64,000 bases of DNA from an uncultured Collinsella sp. (lineage in GTDB: Bacteria; Actinomycetota; Coriobacteriia; Coriobacteriales; Coriobacteriaceae). The stretch lies in the NCBI GenBank assembly GCA_934668875.1, contig CAKUON010000009.1:1-64000 (forward strand), read 5' to 3'. Made by a program: the position numbers and the translations under genes. The notes beneath the pieces are model-generated. The model saw nothing but the letters and a program-made list of their open reading frames with translations, made no database searches and was not told the origin of the DNA. Positions within the stretch are counted from its first letter, which is position 1, and each line of letters opens with the position of its first letter. Shown piece by piece: positions 15,511 through 24,538 of the stretch.

Positions 15511-16047
15511 TTAGTCTCCCGAAAGCCGTTTAACCATGAATTGCATTTTACGGCTTTTAATAATTACCTTGAAAAAGGAATGAACCGACTCGTCATCATT
15601 AATCCAGTAATTAGGCGTTCCAGTGTAAAAATCAAGAAAACGCTCGAGGTCATCTCCGACTTCGTAACAAATATTTTTATCGGGTTCTACGCGTACCGGA
15701 TAAACGGGGCCAACATCTGCCGTAAACACACGGAATTTGTATTCATCACCGTAGATGTCAAAAGCATATTTATTAGTATCGTATAGGGAGTTGGCATCCT
15801 TTTGTGAGAGCTGTTCCTTCTCAGCTTTTGTATTTTGTAAAGCTGATTTTAAAGTCTGGGCATATTCTTCTGAGATTAGCAGCGGCGAAGACTCGGTGAT
15901 TTTAATTCGAGTAAATCTAGCATGCACCTTATTACTTGAGGCGGATTCCAAATCTCGTGCATATGAATCAATGATTGATATGAACGAGTCGGTAGTATTG
16001 ATCTCGTTGCTAGTGAATAAATCTTCCCATAAATTCTCTGTACCCAT
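15511..16047 (-). CDS. unknown protein paired with the EEP nuclease
   Basis: This 178-residue protein is not recognised. It is acidic and mixed alpha/beta, with a helical middle (EEYAQTLKSALQNTKAEKEQ) and a beta-rich C-terminal half (YKFRVFTADVGPVYPVRVEP, then a tail SFFKVIIKSRKMQFMVKR). No signal peptide or membrane segment is seen. Its start lies 3 bp after the EEP nuclease stop, so the two form a tight pair, perhaps nuclease plus specificity or immunity partner. AT-rich composition matches the CBASS-like genes upstream. Confidence 0.7.
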   Translation of the reverse strand: MGTENLWEDLFTSNEINTTDSFISIIDSYARDLESASSNKVHARFTRIKITESSPLLISEEYAQTLKSALQNTKAEKEQLSQKDANSLYDTNKYAFDIYGDEYKFRVFTADVGPVYPVRVEPDKNICYEVGDDLERFLDFYTGTPNYWINDDESVHSFFKVIIKSRKMQFMVKRLSGD

Positions 16048-16050
16048 GAT

Positions 16051-16839
16051 CTATTCTCCAATCGCGATAAATAAAGGCAAATGGTCGCTTAAGGCTTTAT
16101 TTGGTGAGTTATTGGCAATAAGAGATGTGTTACCAATGGAGCGAAGATAACGGTAGCGGAGTATTTTTCTGGACAAATCGGGGCTTACGATGGCCTGATC
16201 GTAGCAATGCCAATAGTACGTGTCGGCACCGTTCGACCGATAAAATGATCCGCAGTTATCATTCGCTTCGGAAATAAACTCAATTGTAGGGTTATACATA
16301 AAAGGAAATTGGTGAAACGAGTACGTCTTCGTTTTTAGGCGGCATGCGACTTCCGAATATAGCGTTGCATTAAAGCTGGTCGCTTTAATCATTTCGTGAT
16401 CGAAGGGCGATGCGTTGAAATCACCAATTATCACATTGGAGGCATGAGCGAAGCGCGAGGCCCTTTCGTTTAGTTCTTCCATAATTTCACGGGCCGCTAA
16501 TTCTCGACCACTGCCGTTTGGATCAGTTGATCTGTCAGGTAAATGAACCCCAACTATATTAATTAATGACGACCCGAGAGAAAAAGTGCCAACTGAATAA
16601 CGTTGCGCATCCATGAACTCGAAGGCTTTGGTGTTTGATTTTACTAAAAAGCGCACTTTACCAGGAAATTCAGGAAATCCTAAAAGCCTATAATTGCCGT
16701 CTAGTTTAATTTGAAGTGATGTGAAGTCCATTTCTGAAGCTTCTGCAAAAATTGCCACATCTACATTTTCCGTAATAATAAAACTAACAATAAGATCAGA
16801 AAGATCATGTTTGTTTATATTCCAAAAGAAAAATTTCAT
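16051..16839 (-). CDS. endonuclease/exonuclease/phosphatase-family protein
   Basis: This 262-residue protein has the EEP fold used by DNase I-like nucleases and phosphodiesterases. The metal and catalytic motifs are all present: WNIN (6-9), Glu33 in FAEAS, VGVHLPDR (His99), GDFNAS (Asp140, Asn142), a CYDQAIV strand and SDHLPL (Asp252, His253). There is no signal peptide, so it should act in the cytoplasm. The ribosome site is weak. It lies downstream of the CD-NTase/membrane-protein pair on the same strand after a 270-bp gap containing a hairpin, so it may be a separately transcribed neighbour rather than part of that operon. Confidence 0.85.
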   Translation of the reverse strand: MKFFFWNINKHDLSDLIVSFIITENVDVAIFAEASEMDFTSLQIKLDGNYRLLGFPEFPGKVRFLVKSNTKAFEFMDAQRYSVGTFSLGSSLINIVGVHLPDRSTDPNGSGRELAAREIMEELNERASRFAHASNVIIGDFNASPFDHEMIKATSFNATLYSEVACRLKTKTYSFHQFPFMYNPTIEFISEANDNCGSFYRSNGADTYYWHCYDQAIVSPDLSRKILRYRYLRSIGNTSLIANNSPNKALSDHLPLFIAIGE

Positions 16840-16872
16840 CGTGTAGGCAATCTTTAAAAATGAACAACATTG

Positions 16873-16896
16873 CTAGTATTAATTCAATAATACTAG
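16873..16896. repeat. CTAGTATTA palindrome upstream of the EEP gene
   Basis: Perfect 9-bp arms with a 6-nt centre, AT-rich, 33 bp before the EEP start. This is the right place for an operator; there is no T-run for a terminator in the gene direction. Confidence 0.55.
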
Positions 16897-17109
16897 TTTA
16901 TATTGAGACAATCAGCTCTATTAAAGTCAAACGTTAAATTACGAACTGCCTTATGACACTTTGTGAGATGTTCAACGCTGCATACAATGAGAATTGCGTT
17001 ATTGGGGTCATTGATCGCAGCAGAATACCCGATTGATTTGAAAGTCGTTCCGCATCGTAGCTTATGCTGTTAGTTGATTGGTTATATGGGCTGTTTAGGG
17101 GATAGTGCC

Positions 17110-17661
17110 CTAATTGATATCTTTTCTTTTAAACGACGTGGATAGCATCATCAGAAGAACGTCGTTGACCATTCGTCCCCTGAAGTTGCAAAGCGCGGTA
17201 AATGAAATCATGCTTAGCAGTTTCATGCCCTGCTCATCGATCCGTCCTTTTTCAGGAGGGCAGTAGATGATCAATCCGCACTGGGGCTTTTTACCTCGGA
17301 CAACAGCATTGAGTTCTTCGTTGCTTAGATATCCATGAACAATAATCATTAAAAGCGCTGATTGAGCTTCACCAAGGTGTTTGTTGGTGACATGCTGAAT
17401 ATTCCTCGTTTTAATAAGGCCGGAATTGACCAAATCTTTTCGAATGTCATTAAAATCATCAAGTTCTGCGATAATGGCGATTTTCTTTGCGTATAACGCT
17501 AGCCCGAATCTGATCAGGGCTTGAGTAACGCCAGCAAAAGATCCCGCGACAACTACCAACAGTGCGATGAACCCAAATACAGAGCAGATAGCACTTATGC
17601 AGTCACTGGCGATATAAAAGTTTTGTAGTAGCTGTAGTATTATTTCCAACAATTTATCCAT
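17110..17661 (-). CDS. candidate CBASS membrane effector
   Basis: This 183-residue protein has an N-terminal hydrophobic stretch (about residues 22-46, SAICSVFGFIALLVVVAGSF) and a second weaker one (about 50-66), then a soluble C-terminal domain of about 115 residues. The latter contains MIIVHGYLSNEEL, PQCGLIIYCPPEKGRIDEQG and a conserved-looking NFRGRMVND. It starts 9 bp after the CD-NTase stop, so they form an operon. In CBASS, membrane effectors bind the cyclic nucleotide and disrupt the inner membrane; assigning that role here rests on position and topology. I cannot match it to a named effector family. Confidence 0.6.
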   Translation of the reverse strand: MDKLLEIILQLLQNFYIASDCISAICSVFGFIALLVVVAGSFAGVTQALIRFGLALYAKKIAIIAELDDFNDIRKDLVNSGLIKTRNIQHVTNKHLGEAQSALLMIIVHGYLSNEELNAVVRGKKPQCGLIIYCPPEKGRIDEQGMKLLSMISFTALCNFRGRMVNDVLLMMLSTSFKRKDIN

Positions 17662-17670
17662 ATCAATTTT

Positions 17671-18993
17671 CTACTCCACATTAATGAAAAACGGACGGGT
17701 CCATCGTACGCAATAGCCTTTACGCACAACAAAGCACTGCACGATATGTTTTCCGGTATAGGCTGTTTCTTCTCGTCTTGAAGTTTTCCCTTCGTTGGGA
17801 GCTTCAAAGCCCCCACGTTGACAGCATCGCATAGCCTCTTCACCGGTATTGGTGATCTGCCATCTTACACGCCCGTCTTTAATTGGGCTGTATGTGACTT
17901 TATATATCACTGAGGACCCTTTCGGAACCGCCGGCCCATCATTTGGAAGATTGAGTTGTTTGCCCGAAGGAAGAGTGGCAGTTGCAGTGATGGTTGCATT
18001 TGGTTTTTGAGATTGCAAGGGATACTTCAGCTTTTGTCTATGGGTAACGGACAACGCGCGTTCCTGTGCAATTCGCCTCGTTCCAGCTGCGTAAGATCTC
18101 GATTCATTCCCTGCTGGGAAATTAATGCCAAGAATGGTTCTCCAAATATCGTTGCCAGTGCCTTTTTCTGCAAGAAGATCAAGTTGTTCGATCAGTTTAT
18201 TTGAAAACTCAAGGAAGTCGTTGAGTTTGTACTTTTCCGCTAGGTTATTTTCGCAAAATGCGGGATCTTCGATAAATGGAGTGTTGCCAGAACTTAAATC
18301 CTCTGAGTAGGCTTCTGACAAATTGGCCATTGTTTGCATTACACGCTCTTCAATCGTGAGGTGCGGTTCTGGTAAATTATCAGCAATCATTTTCTCAAGA
18401 GTAATTCCCTTTGGATATTTGACATTCGATGGACAGTTTTCTCTTCGCCACCATTTAAAAATTTTCACCAAAGGCTTATATGCATTTTCATACCCTTGAT
18501 TAACTTCTGTTGTCCAAGAAATATGTTTCTTCGGATCAGTTCGCTTCCAAGTGCCTTCCTTGGATGATCCAATATTAAGAAAACCGTTTTCATCTCTGAC
18601 CAAGGGCACAACATCAAGATGGAAACTTGCCATATCAATACCGACAGAATGATTTTGAATAGTCGTATTTTGGTAAGAGCTGCGTAGTTTGAGGGCCTTT
18701 TCAAGCTCATTCAATACAAAAGACGGAGAATCGTTTGTTGAACGACTTGTTTCGATGACAACGTCAATATCGCAGCAATCTGAATTCTTTTTTGGGCGAA
18801 TGAACGTTTGCTTAGCGTAAGATCCCGACAAATAGCTGCGAATATAAATATGTTTATAGCTCTCACAATTTTTCAAGTGATTCCTAAGATTCTGGTGAAG
18901 TCTGCTTGCTTCCTTGATAGTTGATTTACTTGGGTTGATATCTTTTAGAAAAGACTTGAAGTCGGTATCGTTTGCCACAATTCTCCAATTCAA
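17671..18993 (-). CDS. CD-NTase (SMODS) with AGS-C sensor domain
   Basis: This 440-residue nucleotidyltransferase is of the cGAS/DncV-like class. The active site is intact: GSYAKQT (57-63), DIDVVIE (Asp75, Asp77) and HLDVVPL (Asp127). A helical domain follows (about 150-300). The last about 110 residues match the AGS-C sensor pattern: strands with AVPKGSSVIYKVTY, then RVRWQITNTGEEAM and CQRGGFE. Such enzymes make cyclic oligonucleotides on phage infection and activate a downstream effector; the membrane protein at 17110-17661 is the natural candidate. No Cap2/Cap3-type E1/E2 or JAB genes are nearby, so it would be a minimal (type I-like) CBASS. The gene is markedly AT-rich, implying transfer. 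Confidence 0.88.
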   Translation of the reverse strand: MNWRIVANDTDFKSFLKDINPSKSTIKEASRLHQNLRNHLKNCESYKHIYIRSYLSGSYAKQTFIRPKKNSDCCDIDVVIETSRSTNDSPSFVLNELEKALKLRSSYQNTTIQNHSVGIDMASFHLDVVPLVRDENGFLNIGSSKEGTWKRTDPKKHISWTTEVNQGYENAYKPLVKIFKWWRRENCPSNVKYPKGITLEKMIADNLPEPHLTIEERVMQTMANLSEAYSEDLSSGNTPFIEDPAFCENNLAEKYKLNDFLEFSNKLIEQLDLLAEKGTGNDIWRTILGINFPAGNESRSYAAGTRRIAQERALSVTHRQKLKYPLQSQKPNATITATATLPSGKQLNLPNDGPAVPKGSSVIYKVTYSPIKDGRVRWQITNTGEEAMRCCQRGGFEAPNEGKTSRREETAYTGKHIVQCFVVRKGYCVRWTRPFFINVE

Positions 18994-19608
18994 ACGTATG
19001 TTCTATTATAAGTAATAATATTCGAGCAGATGAATTTTTGTGACATTAATCTAAATATTGCTTCGAATATTAGGTGATAGTTTCTGCCAGGGTGTATTTG
19101 GTTTTCCATTTATGAAATCGACCCCTGAGGATCTGTTTTTGTTCCTCAAGGGTCGATCTTAATTGATATATCAGTTTTGAAGACAGTCGATAATTCGGAG
19201 ACCGGAAGGTCCCCGAAGATCGTGTCGAAAATGTGAGTCTGAATCTAAATCAAATTATGTAGTCATCATGACCCTAGCAAAGGGTCCTTCATTTGTTTTG
19301 TTTAGCCATATATCAAATAGCGAAGACACATTCAAGTGCCTACTGGTAGGTTTACGTTAGATCGCAAGTTGTCGTAGTCAATTTTTGGACCAACCTAAGT
19401 CAAAACTCATGGAGAGAGTTTACGTGGAAGTAGCTAAATTTCGGCTTTCCGTTATTCGCAAGTTGCTGCTTGCGTTGTAATTAAATCAATGAAAGATAAG
19501 CATGCAATTGAGATACTGACCGCTATCATCCAGACGAATGATAGTTACCACTCCCCCATGCTTCAGATTACGGCATGAATAATGCGCCGAGTGTATATCT
19601 AAGCGCGG
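18994..19608. other. gene-free AT-rich interval between CBASS and polysaccharide operons
   Basis: No frame here looks coding. The interval should carry the CBASS promoter (minus strand, just above 18993) and the end of the polysaccharide operon transcript. It contains the hairpin at 19117-19157. Confidence 0.6.
19117..19157. terminator. hairpin between CBASS and polysaccharide operons
   Basis: Arms ATCGACCCCTGAGGA and complement (15 bp, one mismatch) enclose an 11-nt loop rich in T. It is a probable terminator, though no uninterrupted T-run follows on either strand. Confidence 0.5.
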
Positions 19609-20997
19609 CTATCTCGCTACGCCTTCACCACAGGTGTCGCTCCCGAGCTTGATAGGCGACAGTTCGATGTGGTCTTTACTTGCGTCGAATTGGCCCAGCA
19701 GGTCAGCTATGGCGGCGGACACACTATCATCGATGTAAAGACCGCATTTGCCTCCACGCTCAGCTGCTCGCGCGAACTCCACGAGCTCGTTGCGAATTCC
19801 CTCGCCGTCAAGCTGGAAGAAATACCGCTTGTTTTGAGAAGAATCCTCTTTGCGTACCTCGAAGTAGTCTGTTTTCCACCAGGGAGCAGGTACGTAAATG
19901 TAGCCATCCGTGCCGGAAACCACAAGCGACCCCTCAGATTTAGCCGCCTTGCCGAAAACCGCCTCGCCGTAGCCATCCTCGAACGCCAACCGGATCTCAC
20001 CAAACACGTCAAAGCCTGCGTGACCTTCAAGGTCGGCCCTTACAAAATCGGCTGATCTATAATCAGTTCCGAGTAGCTGCAAGATGGGCAGCAACGCTGC
20101 TGGACCCCAGGCTTTGGAGCTCGACCACTTGCCCTCAACGCTCGAGATGTCCTCACTGCCTAGATCAACAAGGCTGGTGCATACAGCGCGCACCGACAGA
20201 ACTCGTCCAATGTGACCACTCTTGGCGAGCAGAAGCAGTCGATGGTAGGCTGTTGAATACGCCGTCTTGACCGCGTCGGCCAAAACGAGGCCCTTTGAGC
20301 GTGCGAGCGCCTGCAACTCCTGGCACGTCTCACGCGTTGAGACAATGGGGCTCTCACATAGAACATGTTTGCCCGCCTCAAGTGCTCGCTTAATCTGTCC
20401 ATAGTGCTGATTAGGATGCGATGCAAGGTAGATTGCGTCGCATCGACCGACTATCTCATCGAAATCATAAACCTGTTCGACTAAGCCACAGCCTGCGAGG
20501 CTTTCATCACTGTCGAGCATCGCGCAGGTGGGGTCAACGCCATTCACGAAGGCACTTTCACGCAGATACTTCTCCACTAGCACACGTTTACCCATGTACC
20601 CCATTCGTAGATGTCCACTTTCAGCGCGAAGCTCGGTGCTCGAGACACCTTGAGTACGATCAAGATAGACTACATCGCAGTATTCCTTGAGATAGTCGAA
20701 CTTACCGACCCAGTCAGAGCCTACGGTGAAGACATCAATTCCCATACGCCTGATATCGTCGATCTTCTGGCCTTCGTACTCCTCAACGATCACCTCGTCG
20801 GCGATTCCGAGTTCCTGAACGGCACGCATGCGCTCGTTAAGAGTTTGAGACACATTTATCTTTCCGCGCACTTTATCGAAGCCATCGGCGGTCACGCCGA
20901 CGACCAGGTAGTCACCGAGCGCCTTTGCGCGCTCGAGCAGGCGGACGTGGCCCCGGTGCAAGAGGTCGTACGTACCGTATGTAATTACTTTCCTCAT
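19609..20997 (-). CDS. TagD-like cytidylyltransferase fused to Gfo/Idh/MocA oxidoreductase
   Basis: This 462-residue protein joins two enzymes. Residues 1-127 are a glycerol-3-phosphate cytidylyltransferase: GTYDLLHRGHVRLL with HxGH at 14-17, GSDW (93-96) and RTQGVSS (114-120), the CTP-binding signatures. From about residue 129 a Gfo/Idh/MocA NAD(P)-dependent oxidoreductase begins (MGYMGKRVLVEKY, then AIYLASHPNQHYGQI and GKHVLCESP). It is the last gene of the polysaccharide operon, 26 bp after the Fe-S protein. A CDP-polyol or a related head group is the expected product; the oxidoreductase may make the acceptor precursor. Both domains look intact. Confidence 0.85.
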   Translation of the reverse strand: MRKVITYGTYDLLHRGHVRLLERAKALGDYLVVGVTADGFDKVRGKINVSQTLNERMRAVQELGIADEVIVEEYEGQKIDDIRRMGIDVFTVGSDWVGKFDYLKEYCDVVYLDRTQGVSSTELRAESGHLRMGYMGKRVLVEKYLRESAFVNGVDPTCAMLDSDESLAGCGLVEQVYDFDEIVGRCDAIYLASHPNQHYGQIKRALEAGKHVLCESPIVSTRETCQELQALARSKGLVLADAVKTAYSTAYHRLLLLAKSGHIGRVLSVRAVCTSLVDLGSEDISSVEGKWSSSKAWGPAALLPILQLLGTDYRSADFVRADLEGHAGFDVFGEIRLAFEDGYGEAVFGKAAKSEGSLVVSGTDGYIYVPAPWWKTDYFEVRKEDSSQNKRYFFQLDGEGIRNELVEFARAAERGGKCGLYIDDSVSAAIADLLGQFDASKDHIELSPIKLGSDTCGEGVAR

Positions 20998-21023
20998 GGG
21001 ACCTCATCTCCTCCCTTGCTCTG

Positions 21024-22331
21024 TCAGCTGTCTTTTGTGCCGCATTTCCTGCTCGCTTTGTTCGCCTTCGCACAGACCTGTTTGTTTGTGCCCCATAGGT
21101 ATTTTGAGACCAGTAGTTTCAGCGTTGGCTTCTTCGCCCACTTGCGCGTGAACTCACGCCAGCCCATCGAACGCAGGTCGTTCATGCATTCTTCCCTGCG
21201 GGGGTTTGCGCCGGTCGGCTTCCTCATGGGCCCTTGGTAGCGAACCACGTCGACCATATCAAGTTCTCTAGACTCTATTAAAGGCATGGCAGCCTCGAAG
21301 GCGGTGAGTCCTTTCTCTGTGTTGCATACAGCAAGGGACGCACCCCTGTCGTCGTTATAGAGGTCGGGGCAGTATAAATGCACGCCCCAAAGGTCCCCGA
21401 GAGTGATATCGGCAACACGTTCAGGGCGCGCAAACGGACACTCAGCACACGAAGGACGAGACACGAGGTGCTGGAGCCATATGCTCCAAAAAGGATTAAA
21501 CCAGCGGTCGACAACACGGCGCTTACTAGTTTTGCCTTCGATGGACGTTGCCTGGTAATCCCAGCCGGCAACGGCGAAGCTCATTCCCTCTAAATCCCAC
21601 CTATTACTACTGCTACAGGCGGAGTTCCACTTGTCTCGATATCTCATTGACTCAATAGGTTGCCCCTTGAACCATTTATCCGAGACGTAGGAGAGCTGCT
21701 TCTCGATAAGTCGCGGTGTCGGTACGCCCTCGCAAACAACCTCCACCGTAAGCAACAAAGGTGAGTCCGCGAGCCTACCCAAACTGCCGTAGAGACCGTC
21801 GATTTGGCACGGTGTGCCCGAAAAGAGAACACGGTTTCCCGTTTTGAGAAGATCACGAACACGTGAGTAGGCGTCTCCGATCTCACTTTGTACATACTTG
21901 GAGCCTCGGAAGGCAACAAGCCCTTCGACGCTGGACACAGAAGCATGGCGCGCCTTATAGACTTCGCTCGACTCCACGCCGAAAACAAATCCGTCATTCT
22001 CGAGGAACGCAGTCGCGATAGCAGTGAAGGCACCGCCACTCGTGCTTTCAGCGAGAAGTTCCGCGTCTTTAATGGAACCGCCAAAGCCGCGCTGGGCATC
22101 CGCGGCGTGGAAACGCTCAGAAGACAGCGAGCAGACCGCCTCACAGCGTCCGCATCCGATACAGACATTCTTGTCAACGACAGGATAGCGAAAACCTTCT
22201 CTGTCCTCGCACATAGCCACAGCTTCGACAGGACAAACGGAGGCGCATGCCTCGCAGCCACAGCAGTCTGCCTTGCGCCCGGTCTTGAGAAAGCACGCCC
22301 GAAGATCCGTCTCGGCTGTTTCTACAGGCAT
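21024..22331 (-). CDS. FrhB/FdhB-like Fe-S protein of the polysaccharide cluster
   Basis: This is 435 residues from the ATG at 22331, preferred because a GGGGGCGGA ribosome site precedes it and it overlaps the upstream stop by 10 bp; the frame extends further without support. Two 4Fe-4S motifs occur at the N-terminus (CGCEACASVCP and CIGCGRCEAVC), followed by the coenzyme F420 hydrogenase/dehydrogenase beta-subunit domains (SGGAFTAIATAFL, RVLFSGTPCQI, and CAECPFARPERVADITLGDLWG). Genes of this family often sit next to polysaccharide pyruvyl transferases in surface-glycan clusters, as here. A redox step on a glycan or its precursor is likely; the reaction is unknown. Confidence 0.8.
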   Translation of the reverse strand: MPVETAETDLRACFLKTGRKADCCGCEACASVCPVEAVAMCEDREGFRYPVVDKNVCIGCGRCEAVCSLSSERFHAADAQRGFGGSIKDAELLAESTSGGAFTAIATAFLENDGFVFGVESSEVYKARHASVSSVEGLVAFRGSKYVQSEIGDAYSRVRDLLKTGNRVLFSGTPCQIDGLYGSLGRLADSPLLLTVEVVCEGVPTPRLIEKQLSYVSDKWFKGQPIESMRYRDKWNSACSSSNRWDLEGMSFAVAGWDYQATSIEGKTSKRRVVDRWFNPFWSIWLQHLVSRPSCAECPFARPERVADITLGDLWGVHLYCPDLYNDDRGASLAVCNTEKGLTAFEAAMPLIESRELDMVDVVRYQGPMRKPTGANPRREECMNDLRSMGWREFTRKWAKKPTLKLLVSKYLWGTNKQVCAKANKASRKCGTKDS

Positions 22332-23458
22332 TCCGCCCCCAAGAGTCGAAGACCCCCGCGCAGGTAGCCGAGGCTCGACTCGCGCAGCCCGGCCAATCGA
22401 GACTCCATGTCGTTGAAGCTCATCTCCAGTGGCACGTCTTCGTCGCCTGACACCATTGCTCGATTGGAAAGACCCAGCCACGCGAGCAGCTGTGAAATCT
22501 TCGTATCAGCCTGCTCGCGCGAGAACACCGAAAACGGCGTGTGCATCTGAGCGGCGAAGATAAGCCCGTGGAACGAGTTGGTGACGACGTAACGCGCCTC
22601 CTTGGTGAGCGCTAGGAACTCTTCGACTCCGGCGTCATAGCGCATCACGTGCCCGCGCTCTGTGTTGATCGCACGCAGACTGATGTCAACGACCTTGCAA
22701 CCCAGCCTTTCCGCCACGCGGTCGGCATAGGCCTCCATCGCGGGATTGTAGCGGCGCGAGTAGAGAAGGACATAGGGCTCATTCATCTGCGGTTCGCCCA
22801 CTATAGGCGCGTAGTCTGCGCCCGTGAGCAAAAGCGTCGGATCGAGTACGCGCGTAACGGGAACGTCGACGTTAGCCCGGATCCATTCAAAATCAGCGCC
22901 ACCCTCGCGGACACCGAGAGCCTTGAAGTTCGCGAGACGCTCTTTGAGCGTCTTGCTCTCATCTACGGTCCAGTCGACGTCGCCGAAGCTTGCCGCATAG
23001 CTGATCGATCGGTTGCGCATTGCGGGGAAGTTGGCGAAGTAACCGTCGTCGAATCCGTCGAACTCGCGGATGCAGAAAATGGTGTCACTACCACAGACAT
23101 AGCCATCTAGGCCCTCAGCGGCAAAGGAATCGTCGAAATTAGACGATGTGTATGAGCCCTCAGAAAGGTTGCACTCCTCATGATAGAAGCGATCGAACTT
23201 GACGTAGTTCTCACGAATGGCGGGCATCGTAAGCTCTACCATGCGCCTTGACTCTACATCAGCATCCCACATGCGCTTTGCGGGGTTAAGCGGGTCGTTA
23301 TCCCTCAGGCAGTCAGGACAGTAGTCCAATACAATAGCCTCGACTTCAGACGGAGCGAGCTCGGAAATGGCGCGCCTTAACGCGTATGTCTGCAGTGCGG
23401 ATCCATAGTTGGTAAAGTTACCGTACAGGTTGTACGAAACAGTAGCGAACTTTCTCAT
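22322..23458 (-). CDS. polysaccharide pyruvyl transferase family protein
   Basis: This 378-residue protein matches the PS_pyruv_trans family. The N-terminus has NLYGNFTNYGSALQTYAL; the middle has GYVCGSDTIFCIREFD; the C-terminal half has TRVLDPTLLLTGADYA and YVVTNSFHGLIFAAQMHTPF, the latter the nucleotide-sugar/PEP-site hallmark of the family. Members transfer pyruvate from phosphoenolpyruvate to a sugar, or act as related glycan-modifying transferases. It overlaps the FrhB-like gene, supporting joint function. Confidence 0.85.
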   Translation of the reverse strand: MRKFATVSYNLYGNFTNYGSALQTYALRRAISELAPSEVEAIVLDYCPDCLRDNDPLNPAKRMWDADVESRRMVELTMPAIRENYVKFDRFYHEECNLSEGSYTSSNFDDSFAAEGLDGYVCGSDTIFCIREFDGFDDGYFANFPAMRNRSISYAASFGDVDWTVDESKTLKERLANFKALGVREGGADFEWIRANVDVPVTRVLDPTLLLTGADYAPIVGEPQMNEPYVLLYSRRYNPAMEAYADRVAERLGCKVVDISLRAINTERGHVMRYDAGVEEFLALTKEARYVVTNSFHGLIFAAQMHTPFSVFSREQADTKISQLLAWLGLSNRAMVSGDEDVPLEMSFNDMESRLAGLRESSLGYLRGGLRLLGAECL

Positions 23459-23467
23459 TCGTCCTCC

Positions 23468-24538
23468 TTAGAACAGACCCTCTGCCGACATTGCACCCAG
23501 AGCGTCGATGAGTTTACGGTTGTCTTCGGCGGTGATTGCACCGATATGACCAATGCGGAACACTTCATCAGCCAGCGAGCCGCCATTGGGACACAGCCAC
23601 ATGCCGTACGCGGTTTTAGCACGCTCAATAATTGCCTTTGCGTTGCGTGCAGGGCAACGCAGCGCCGTCACTGCGTTGGAGGGTTTCTCCGGAACCATCT
23701 GGAGCGCCGTGTTCTCCAGGGCGCTGCGCACGGCTTCGGCGCGCCCTGCGATCTCCGCTCGCTCTGCATCGATGCCGCGATCTTCGATTGCCTTCAGGCG
23801 CGAGTTGATCTCAAATAACGTTGTTACCGCAGGCGTCCATGGTGTCTGGCCGCGCTCGCCGTTGCGCAGGGCCTCCTTTAGACTTAGGTAGGAGCAAAGC
23901 TCAGGGTTGTCCGCTACCCTCTTCTGCGCGCGTGGCGACAGCGCCATGAGCGAAATACCCGGATGGCACGAGAGGGCCTTTTGCGACCCAGTCAGCACCA
24001 CGTCTGCGCCGAGGGAAGTCATGTCTATCTCCTCGGCGATGAACGCGCTCACGGCGTCGACGATCAGGGCCATCCCGCGTTCGCGGCAAAAGTCGGACAG
24101 GAGGCTCATATCGTACAACAGTCCTGATGAGGTCTCATGCATGTTCACGAGCAGCGCACCGCAGCTGAGATCCACTGCGTCCTCGAGGTTTTTCCGCGCT
24201 ATCTGGTGTCCAAACTCAAGTTTGATCTCGTCGACTGCGTGCCCGTGCAGTTGGCATAAGTCGACGAACCTCTGCCCGAAACTGCCGCCATTGACCACTG
24301 CAACTCGTTCAGCGGGCGCTAAGACGCTCATCACAGCAGCCTCCATGGCGCCTGTGCCAGAAGCCGTTAGAAACACGCATCGTGAATCCTTGGGTGCGGA
24401 CAACAAGCCCAACATAATGCGCTCGTTCTCTAGCATTACCTGAGAGAACTCTGGCGTACGGAAATAGGGTGCGCTCTTGGCTGAAACTTCCAGCACCTCG
24501 CTGGGACTCATAACCGGACCAACGGTGAAGTTAAGCAT
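23468..24538 (-). CDS. class V aminotransferase
   Basis: This 356-residue PLP enzyme is of the alanine-glyoxylate / 2-aminoethylphosphonate aminotransferase group. It has LTASGTGAMEAAV (58-70, PLP phosphate grip), VDAVSAF with Asp161, and Lys187 in GSQKALSCHPG as the Schiff-base lysine. It overlaps LicD by 8 bp. No phosphonate-forming enzyme (PEP mutase) is in the cluster, so aminoethylphosphonate metabolism is unlikely. Transamination of a keto-polyol phosphate to give an amino-polyol phosphate for the CDP-transferase is a reasonable inference. Confidence 0.85.
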   Translation of the reverse strand: MLNFTVGPVMSPSEVLEVSAKSAPYFRTPEFSQVMLENERIMLGLLSAPKDSRCVFLTASGTGAMEAAVMSVLAPAERVAVVNGGSFGQRFVDLCQLHGHAVDEIKLEFGHQIARKNLEDAVDLSCGALLVNMHETSSGLLYDMSLLSDFCRERGMALIVDAVSAFIAEEIDMTSLGADVVLTGSQKALSCHPGISLMALSPRAQKRVADNPELCSYLSLKEALRNGERGQTPWTPAVTTLFEINSRLKAIEDRGIDAERAEIAGRAEAVRSALENTALQMVPEKPSNAVTALRCPARNAKAIIERAKTAYGMWLCPNGGSLADEVFRIGHIGAITAEDNRKLIDALGAMSAEGLF

